Part shown: positions 8,578 through 15,241 of the stretch, piece by piece | Layout: each line of letters begins with the position of its first letter | Numbering within the stretch: the first letter of the stretch is position 1 | DNA from: Jimgerdemannia flammicorona | Lineage: Eukaryota > Mucoromycota > Endogonomycetes > Endogonales > Endogonaceae | Reading direction: 5' to 3' | Length of the DNA: 15,241 nt | NCBI GenBank assembly: GCA_003990745.1 | Contig: RBNI01003770.1 | Location: forward strand, 1 to 15,241 | Translations under genes and position numbers: made by a program | The notes under the pieces: model-generated | Database searches by the model: none | What the model saw: the letters and a program-made list of their open reading frames with translations, nothing else | Told to the model about the DNA's origin: nothing

Positions 8578-9107
8578 GAATCAGACATCACAAGGTCAAG
8601 AAGTTTCACCCTGAAGCCAAGATCCCAGAATACAAAACTGAAGGAGCCATAGGAATAGACCTTGCCAGCATTCAAGGTGCTACTCTCAAACCACAGACCA
8701 CTACTCTACTTGGCACTGGAATTGGAGTCAAGCTGCCAGAGAACAATACCAGAATCATCAAGACCAGAAGCAGTCTGGCCAAAAGCGAAATCTCAGTTAA
8801 AGGAGGAGTAATTGACCCTAATTACACTGGCAAGATCTTTCTCATAGTCAGGAATCACAACCCCACCACCCCATTTGAAGTCAAGAAGCATGACAAGATT
8901 GGCCAGATGCTGATCCATGAAATTAAGAAACCCAAGATCATTGAAGCCATCAAACTCATCAAGACCAAGAGAGGAGAACAAGGCTTTGGATCTACTGGAA
9001 GAGGAGCATATGCTGCTACCAAGATTACCAAACTTGAGCATAAGAAAGACAAGGACCAGAATAAGCACACATACACTATTGGAGAAAACTTCCCCCTGGA
9101 GGAATAA
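8568..9107 (+). CDS. dUTPase domain within Pol, intact frame
   Basis: A trimeric-type dUTPase, which hydrolyses dUTP to dUMP and PPi and so limits uracil incorporation into cDNA. All five family motifs are in order: motif 1 GIDLAS (about 8652), motif 2 RSSLA (8766-8780), motif 3 GGVIDPNYTG with the catalytic Asp at 8814, motif 4 DKIGQML (8892-8912), and motif 5 RGEQGFGSTG (8970-8999) with the uracil-stacking Phe at 8985. About 180 codons are open without a stop until TAA 9105-9107, after which the RT continues in the same frame. It lies between protease and RT. Deviations are Ser for Gly in motif 2 and Asn where motif 3 usually has Asp before Tyr. Family assignment is firm; activity is not known. 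Confidence 0.9.
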   Translation, partial: GGIRIRHHKVKKFHPEAKIPEYKTEGAIGIDLASIQGATLKPQTTTLLGTGIGVKLPENNTRIIKTRSSLAKSEISVKGGVIDPNYTGKIFLIVRNHNPTTPFEVKKHDKIGQMLIHEIKKPKIIEAIKLIKTKRGEQGFGSTGRGAYAATKITKLEHKKDKDQNKHTYTIGENFPLEE

Positions 9108-10033
9108 CTTCTCAAGATCCTGCACCAGAACAAAGGAGTACTTGCTACAGACTTCAGGGATATCCACAATCAAGAACCCAAGTACTACCATGAAGTTGAT
9201 ACTAGTGATACCAAGCCCATCTACCAGAAAGCCAGACCCATACCACCTGCCTACAGAGAATGGCTGTGAGTAGAACTCAAGGAAATGGAAGAAGCCAGAA
9301 TCATCAAGCAAGCTATCAGCCCCTGGGCCTCACCCATTGTCCTCACCCCGAAGAAAGGAAGCAAGCCTGGAGAGTTTGCCCAAGACTCTGCATTGACTAC
9401 AGGAAGCTCAATACCATTACCAAGAAGGATAGGCAGCCCTTGCCAAATATTCAAGAAATCCTTACCACTCTTGGAAGCAAAGCCAAATATTACACTACCT
9501 TGGATCTGTTCTCAGGCTTCCATCAGATTGGTCTCACTCAAGATGCCAGTGAGAAATCAGCCTTCATCATACCTGATGCCACCTATATCTACCTGTGAAT
9601 GCCATTTGGAATGTGCAATGCCCCAGCAAGTTTCCAGCGAATGATGAACAGGGTCTTCAGCAATGAGATTGGAAAATAGCTCTTTGTCTATGTTGATGAT
9701 GTGATCATCTTCAACAATACTGCCCAGGAATATGTCAATCATATACAGCTAGTCCTCAAGAAGCTCAAGGAGCATGGCCTCTACATCAAGCCCAAGAAAT
9801 GCAAGTTTGTAGCTCAGGAAATCACCTACCTAGGACATCTCATCAACCAGACTGGAATCCATATGGACTCCATGAAGATTGAGGCTGTTGCAGCCTACCC
9901 AAGACTCAGAACAACCACAGAAGTCCATGTCTTCCTTAGACTGGCCAGCTACTACAGAAGATTTATCAAAGGATACTCCAACATTGCAGCACCTATCTAT
10001 GAGCTACTGAAGAAGGAAACCAAATTCAAATAG
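9108..10033 (+). pseudogene. reverse transcriptase, broken
   Basis: Ty3/gypsy RT. The N-terminal part (SPWASPIVLTPKK) is in the frame of the dUTPase; from CIDYRKLNTI on (about 9380) the sense moves to the -1 frame. Further motifs are TLDLFSGFHQI, MPFGMCNAPASFQ, and the catalytic YVDD at 9689-9700, followed by the thumb (CKFVAQEITYLGHLI) and YYRRFI. Premature stops are at 9105, 9267, 9596, 9677 and 10031. The stop at 9596 sits just before MPFG, where many elements have Arg, fitting CGA to TGA. Non-functional. Confidence 0.93.
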
Positions 10034-10519
10034 ACCAAGGAGCACCAAGAGACCTTCAAAGAACTCAAGACCAGATTGACTCAAGCATCTATCCTCAGAA
10101 GACCAGATTGGAACCTAGAATTCATCCTGCAGACAGATACAAGTGCCATAGAACTTGGAGCAGTCCTAGCTCAGAAGAAAGATCGATATGAATATGTCAT
10201 TGCCTATGCAAGCTGAGGTACCCACAGAGCAGAACAGAACTACAAGTCATATATACTTGAATACTTAGTAGTAGTCTGGGCAGTAGACAAATTCCACTAC
10301 TACCTAGCTGGAAAATACTTCACTATTCAAACAGACCATTCCACCCTTGCCTGGCTATTCCACACTCTCAACCCCAAAGGAATATATGCCAGATGGATCT
10401 ACAGGCTGCAAGAGTATGACTGTACTGTCAAGCACTACTCAGGAAAGACCAACACCAATGCCGATGCACTCTCAAGGACACTCCAAAACACCCCCATCAA
10501 GACTATTCAACATGAATAA
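10034..10519 (+). pseudogene. RNase H domain, broken
   Basis: Continues the RT frame. RNase H would degrade RNA in the RNA-DNA hybrid. Visible are QTDTSAIELGAVL with the first catalytic Asp at 10136, the Glu in ILEYLVVVWAV (10259), the Asp in QTDHSTL (10334), and the closing NTNADALSR. Premature stops are TGA 10214, inside AYAS.GTHRAEQNY where the family usually has Arg, and TAA 10517 at the end. The usual second Asp after the first motif (TDASD) is Ala here. Protein sense moves to the +1 frame for integrase between about 10347 and 10517. Confidence 0.88.
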
Positions 10520-11705
10520 GGAGCTATACTATGGATTAATCAGCTATCTTGGGCAGTGGAAGATGCCCAACCACCTCAAACCCTGGACAATCACTATCAT
10601 CAACCAGACTTGGAAACAGTTTGAACTAGACAACACTACACTCAGAAAAGGAGGAAAGCTAGTAATACCTAAATACAAGAAGTATCAAGTAATGAAGGAA
10701 GTACATGAGCAAGGACACCTAGGAGGAACCAAGGCAAGAAGAACCATGTGGTGGCCCAAAATGGAAGAAGACCTGTGCCAATTTGTCAAAGGGTGTGACA
10801 AGTGCCAGAAACAGAAATAAGATCAGCAAGACCAGGCACCAAGGTCATCAAGAATTGAGCCTATCTCCTTCCACCACATCGCAATAGATATCATTGGACT
10901 ACTACCAGTAACACTATCAGAAAACCACTATATTATAGTTATTGTAAACCTGTTTACAAAATGGATAGAGGCAGGAGCATTACAAAAAGCCAATGCCCTC
11001 TCTATAGCCAACTTCCTGCACCAAGAAATCATCTGCTGCTACAAGACACTAAAGCAAATCACAACAGACTGCAGCACAGAATTTGTCAATAGATTCTATG
11101 AGATAATGTATCAGAAATATAAGATCCAGCACATCAAGACTACTGCATACCATCCTCAAGGAAATAGACAGACAGAGAGAACCAACAAGACCCTCAAGAA
11201 CATTCTGGCAAAGATCTCAGAGATATATGAGAATTGGGATAATTATCTCCCAACTGCCCTCTCTGTCCTATGAGACATATGGTCATAGAGCACACACTTT
11301 ACCCCAAGAGAGCTGCTCTTCTGAGAAGAAGATTCTGATAGAACCTCAGCCACAAATCTAGATCTAACTTGGAGACAAGTTGATGCAGAAATCTGGAGAC
11401 TACACCAAATCAGGAAGAAGGCTGAAGATTACATTATTAAGTCACAAGTGCTGACAAGAAAGAATGCAGAAAAGAATTACAAGACCCTAGAACCCATTCA
11501 AATCAGAGAAAAGGTTCTACTGTATCAAAATATAGTAGAAGCCTCATGGTTGTGAAAACTGGAGCCCAAATGAGAAGGACCCTTCTACATGCAAGATATC
11601 AAGGAAACTACCTTCTGGCTTAGAAAAATCTCAGGAACTATACTGCCTACCATGGTATACAGGAACAGACTCAAGAAATACCACAAACCTATACAAGAGA
11701 AGTAA
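10520..11705 (+). pseudogene. integrase, broken
   Basis: Retroviral-type integrase in one frame. The zinc-binding HHCC residues are His 10704, His 10716, Cys 10794 and Cys 10803. The rve core has Asp 10887 (AIDIIG), Asp 11067 (TTDCSTEF) and Glu 11175 (QTERTNKTLK). The second Asp and the Glu are 35 residues apart, the canonical D,D35E spacing. The C-terminal part (EGPFYMQDI, then GTILPTMVYRNRLKKY) matches the usual GPF/LKPY end. Six premature stops are at 10818, 11271, 11286, 11322, 11553 and 11571, and the frame ends at TAA 11703-11705. The core has unusual Cys and Arg where TDxG and NGQTE normally have other residues. Start boundary approximate; no chromodomain seen. Confidence 0.92.
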
Positions 11706-11758
11706 AATGTGATGACTGCCCATGAGGTTCTAGTCTGTGAATTGTAACAGCATGTCCC

Positions 11759-13099
11759 ATGACCAGCAGGCTATCTGTCTGGACCATTCTCTAAGGGATA
11801 CGGCACTGGCAACTACTCATTCATGAGACTTTTGAAGTCAGAGGAGTTCGAACCATCAACTGATTATCAAGATCAGAATCAGGCCCTTGCTCTATATGAA
11901 GAGAGCGACCCTTCACTATTATGTCAAAATACAAAGGGAAGATGCCAGCCCATAAATACCACTTTTTGACCCCTTGCCAGAGGTTATGGGATCAGCAAAT
12001 TTTTCAGGACTGGACCAATAAATAAGGATACTCGAGGAGATCCTTATTCAGGAGAAAGATATAACAGTGATCCCAGAATGATAACATCAACACAGGAGAC
12101 AGCCTTTCCTTACAAGCCACCAGATCAGAACACAAGAAGATTATATGGCATATAATATATGTAATGATGACCAACTGTGAGTCATTGTGACCACAGTATG
12201 GGTATCTTGAGAAATATAAAAGAAGGATCAAGGAACCACAGTAGCAGCAACCAATAAGACCCACTAATCCCAAAATAGCTCAAAGACTTACCATAAATGA
12301 AATGTCTGCTGCCTGCTAAACCTCAAGGTCAAGGAACTACCAAGGTACATCAGTTGAAGAAAGGATGTTCCAAGACATCAGAAGAGTCATGAGGACCCAC
12401 TCAAGAAGGACTCCTAGTGTTAACCTGGGTACTGGTGACCCTTATCACTATATTCTCTATCGCTATGAAATGGAAACAAGGATCACCATTGCTACCGAAT
12501 GCCTCCAAATGTAGTAGGAGTATGAAATAGGAAACCTCCTCTGCCAAGAGTTCCCACAGGCCAGCACTCAAGAGCTACAAGATGCTACTCTCATGGATAT
12601 ACATGAAACAAGGATGGCTAAGAAGATCCATCAGATCTTCAGGCATGCACCATGGTCAATCCCCAACTTAGAGTATGTTAGAGTCTCAGACTTCAGAGAT
12701 CTGTCATCCTGCCATATCAATGTACTAGAAGCCAGGGTGGCTACAGAAGCCCAGTCCACTATCACCCTCAACAGTGAAAAAGTAGAAGACTTCTGGTATC
12801 CCATCCTCCAGGACAACCCAGACCAATTCCTACAAGGATTGATCTCAGTATTCCAAGGCCCAAGCATCCAGGTTAGACCTCCCCAAGACCCCACATTTGT
12901 TCCCTATTTTGTTGAAGAGAACCTCATAGACTAGAGAGCCTCAGACCTCCTTTCTGCCACCAAACATGATGATGTCATCAGTGATGACATCATCCTGTGT
13001 GACATTGAAGCATGCGAAAATGATAAATTTACAAATCTCATCTTCTTCAGTGATGATGATGATGATGAAGCCCCCATGATCCTGAACATTCTGCTCTAA
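11759..13099 (+). pseudogene. ORF3: unrecognised 446-codon frame between integrase and 3' LTR
   Basis: Reading one frame from ATG 11759 to TAA 13097-13099 gives 446 codons with no frame shift but 12 premature stops: 11792, 11861, 11897, 12023, 12062, 12068, 12188, 12242, 12317, 12512, 12515 and 12932. Between them the amino-acid composition is protein-like, e.g. KYHFLTPCQRLWDQQIFQDW near 11952 and PDQFLQGLISVF near 12816. It ends with an acidic run SDDDDDE just before the LTR. It starts 53 bp after the integrase stop. No signal peptide or membrane segment is visible, so it does not look like an envelope protein. The tail is duplicated at 5535-5869. Function unknown; I recognise no family. Confidence 0.75.
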
Positions 13100-13105
13100 G
13101 TTCCT

Positions 13106-13609
13106 TGTTATACTGAATAATACCAGCACCAGTATTCTGATATAATACTGGATAATGCCAGCACCAGTATTCTGAGGTGATGCAGAATTGTGCCAGTACC
13201 GGCATTCTAAGATAATGCAGAATTGTTCCAGCACCAGCATTTTGATGTGATACTAAATAATACCAGCATCCTGAACCTGTACAACCATCAGTACCAACTC
13301 TGGAACTTAGTAGTTTTAGTTATTAGAATTTATATTTAGCTTTATATCTTAATAACTATTGAATTATATTTTGTATAAATACCCCTCTTATTTCCTCTGG
13401 AATAAAGTCAGTCAAGTTCACTTATATACACTTCCTTACAAGCAATCTAAGAGATTACAAGACAGTTAAAGATAAGAAGTTTGAGGATTATAAGACCTTG
13501 AGAAGGCACTCCAATAAGAACTTGCTTATAATAAACTTGAGTTAGTCTAAGAGATATACCTTGAAGAGAATCTGGTGTATTTGAAGGACTCAGTAACCAC
13601 TATATGACA
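13106..13609 (+). repeat. right LTR (504 bp)
   Basis: Partner of the left LTR, with TG..CA ends (TGTTATAC to ATGACA). It contains the same 35-bp U3 repeats (13117-13277), TATAAATA (13374-13381) and AATAAA (13401-13406). Divergence from the left LTR is about 9%, nearly all transitions and with no indel. The right flank begins AATATATACC. Confidence 0.87.
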
Positions 13610-14303
13610 ATATATACCTCCAGAGTTTCCTCAAATATTAATCATTTATATCTAATAAGTCCTTCATTTTCATATATTTTTTATATAATATTATATTCTT
13701 TAAAATATTCTCAAATATTATATAATCTTTTTTTTTGAAATACTATATATCAATTCATATGCATTTTTGCATATAGATATATAATGAAAGATATAAGTAA
13801 TGTTATCTTGTTTACATTTACTAGTAATGTCAAATTCTTTCAACTGTGAATTTGTATCTATAGTATCTTTTAAAAAAGTATCTTGAACATCTCTTAACTG
13901 AGTAAAAAATTCCTTTAGCCATTTTCCAAATACTGAAGAGAAAGCTGAGAGTGCTTCAAATAGTTATAAGGTTTTTTGTTACAATATTCCAATTTTTGCA
14001 ATTTTTGAATATGTATTTTAACTTTCTCCTCTTTCTCCTCTTTCTTTTCTTTCTTTTCTTCTACATATTTGCTTATTATCTTCATTGTCTTTTTTAGTAA
14101 TTTGAGCAAGCTTATCTAATATATAAGATGTATTATAAAGCAATTATATTTGGTGAAGTTATTGAGGTATTATAATATGTAGTTCAAGTTCAGTATTATA
14201 TTTAGCAATAAATTCTACATCATCAATTCTGGTAATATCAGATTTGGCAATAGGTTCTATATCAATTTCAGTAGTATTAGATTTTATATCTAAAGTAGAT
14301 TTA

Positions 14304-14692
14304 CTAAATATAAATAAAATTATTAGATTAATATATAGTAAGTTATAAGCTACAAATTCTAAGCTACTATATATATATATATTTTTTTTTATACTAGCTG
14401 TTAGCTAAGCTGCAAGCTATAAGCTATAAGCTGTAAGCTACAAGCTGCAATAACTGTAAGCTATAATAACTATAAGCTGTAATAACTGTAAACCATAAGC
14501 TATAAGCTGCAAGCTATAAGCTATAAATTATAAGCCACAAGCTATAAGCTACAAGCTATAAGCCACAAGCCACAATAACTGTAAACTACTATAAACTATT
14601 ATAAGCTATTAAAAGCCACTATAAGCCACTATAAATTACTACTAGCTACTATGAGTTACTATAAGTACTATAAGTTATAAAAAACTCCTTAC
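14304..14692 (-). other. possible 389-nt intron
   Basis: On the minus strand it begins GTAAGG, ends ATATTTAG, and has a CTAAT word about 20 nt before the end, a fungal-like pattern. Removing it keeps an open frame across the junction (GAATATAA joined to TAAATCT). It encloses the 7-bp repeat. Inference only. Confidence 0.35.
14394..14690. repeat. 7-bp (AAGCTAT-like) minisatellite
   Basis: About 300 bp of degenerate AAGCTAT / AAGCTGT / AAGCTAC / AAGCTGC / AAGCCAC heptamers with interspersed AATAACTGT segments, grading into ACTATAAGCC-like copies on the right. The variants differ mainly by transitions. A TA-dinucleotide run (about 14368-14382) and a T-run precede it. Confidence 0.85.
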
Positions 14693-14947
14693 TTATATTC
14701 AGCTAGTATGTTATTTTCATTATCAGAAACTATATTCTCCTCATCAGTAGAAATATATGTAAATATAAGTTTTTGAAAGTCCTCAATAAAGATGTAAGTT
14801 CTAGATAAATTTCAGAGAAGATAGAAGTTAAAAAATCTTGTGACATATTAGTAGTATTTTTGAATATATGTATATAGAATATAAATAAGATGTAGTTGAC
14901 AGAGTAAAGAAGTTAATAGTTTATAGTATATAGTATAATATAAATAG

Positions 14948-15175
14948 ACATATAACTGACTCAATATATAGTCACTAGAAAAATTAATGAAGCATGCCAT
15001 AGAGTACCTTTTAATAAAATTTGCATATTATATCTCTAAAGTTAAATTTCTGAACATATAACTGACTCAGAGCAGTAATAAAAATCAACTTTGGTTTTAA
15101 TAGATTTTCTGTAATTTCTTGAAAATAGTCTAAAGATCATAAGGTACCTTTTGAAAAATTTCACATTATATATAT
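14948..15175. repeat. degenerate direct duplication in AT-rich DNA
   Basis: ACATATAACTGACTCA occurs at 14948-14963 and again at 15054-15069. A GTACCTTTT..AAAATTT..CATATTATAT-like block near 15004 recurs near 15144. The spacing differs (106 and 140 bp), so this is an eroded duplication with indels. No gene seen from 14850 to the window end; the region is AT-rich. Confidence 0.55.
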
Positions 15176-15241
15176 ATTAAATATTTTATTTACACATATA
15201 AGTTTCTTAATAAAATTTTATTTTTAATTTTTATAAAAAAA

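Larger units (their letters stand above)
5876..13609 (+). mobile_element. Ty3/gypsy-type LTR retrotransposon with dUTPase and ORF3, inactivated
   Basis: The order LTR, Gag, protease, dUTPase, RT, RNase H, integrase, ORF3, LTR is that of a Metaviridae (Ty3/gypsy) element, because integrase follows RNase H. Length is about 7.7 kb with 504-bp LTRs. Gag and Pol carry about 19 premature stops and four changes of frame, and ORF3 carries 12 more stops, so the copy is dead. No clear primer-binding site (TGG directly after the LTR) or polypurine tract can be assigned. A target-site duplication cannot be tested because the left LTR abuts another element's tail. Confidence 0.93.
13638..14846 (-). pseudogene. 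candidate AT-rich spliced gene or gene remnant
   Basis: Minus-strand coding-like segments. ATG at 14846 begins MSQDFLTSIFSE. A segment in another frame (IEDFQKLIFTYISTDEENI, about 14790 down to 14693) ends at a GTAAGG donor (14692-14687). A TTTAG acceptor at 14304, with CTAAT upstream as a possible branch site, joins it in phase to a segment containing DIEPIAKSDITRIDDVEF and ending at a stop (14161-14159). Further on come a Lys/Glu-rich frame (14109-13915) and an 81-codon stop-free frame without ATG (13963-13718) containing FGKWLKEFFTQLRDVQDTF. After an A9 run, sense may resume in another frame down to 13638. Frames disagree between segments, so either more introns or indels exist. Family not recognised. 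Confidence 0.35.

Noticed and set aside
8793..9311. 172-codon minus-strand ORF
   Set aside because: Antisense to the dUTPase and RT start, whose plus-strand motifs are clear.
6590..11573. Genetic code with UGA read as an amino acid
   Set aside because: TAA and TAG stops interrupt the same frames just as often, and the paired copies show stop/sense differences caused by transitions.
11846..11856. GTTCGAACC as a tRNA or SINE B box
   Set aside because: No A box or cloverleaf around it; it falls within the ORF3 reading frame.
12418..12426. TGTTAACC as an alternative LTR start
   Set aside because: ORF3 runs through it in frame, and the left copy has no homology this far upstream.
12004..12894. 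Minus-strand ORFs at 12004-12273 and 12631-12894
   Set aside because: They are antisense to ORF3, which has a consistent plus-strand frame and a repeated tail.

Overview
The window looks like repeat-rich DNA from a filamentous fungus. This rests on a Ty3/gypsy-type LTR retrotransposon of fungal style, heavy C-to-T/G-to-A decay, and an AT-rich flank with a possible short-motif (GTAAGG/CTAAT/TAG) fungal intron. The exact lineage cannot be fixed from the sequence. No intact ordinary host gene is visible.

Layout. Positions 57-4466 are a degenerate minisatellite with an 18-bp unit, consensus GGTTCTGCCTCCATCGAC, in two blocks (57-1860 and 1942-4466). An 81-bp non-repeat spacer separates them, and a longer version of that spacer reappears just after the second block. 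The consensus unit has no stop in any of the six frames, so the array produces long ORFs on both strands that are probably not proteins. Most unit-to-unit variation falls on the two CpG sites per unit. Positions 4467-5534 are non-coding: scattered GGCTT..AAGCC / TTTAAGGCC words, a near-perfect 18-bp hairpin at 5247-5285, and possibly an eroded inverted-repeat element.

Positions 5535-13609 are retrotransposon DNA. A truncated 3' tail of one copy (5535-5875) runs directly into an LTR (5876-6379). A full internal region follows, then a second LTR (13106-13609). In order the internal region carries Gag with a CCHC zinc knuckle, an aspartic protease, a Cys-containing acidic linker, a dUTPase domain, reverse transcriptase, RNase H, and integrase with HHCC and D,D35E residues. 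Last comes an unrecognised ORF3 of 446 codons (11759-13099) that becomes visible only when its 12 premature stops are ignored. The two LTR-plus-tail copies align over 845 bp with no indel. By hand I count roughly 80-85 differences, all but two of them transitions, so the element has decayed by cytosine-deamination-like (RIP-like) mutation and is dead here.

Positions 13610-15241 are AT-rich. On the minus strand, coding-like segments (14846 down to 13638) can be partly joined by an in-phase intron, 14692-14304, that itself contains a 7-bp (AAGCTAT-like) minisatellite. This may be a decayed or divergent host gene. A degenerate duplication closes the window.

Together, Gag, protease, dUTPase, RT/RNase H and integrase would have made and integrated cDNA copies of the element. 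The role of ORF3, the least explained component, is unknown. The minisatellite and the element both appear to have passed through the same mutational process.
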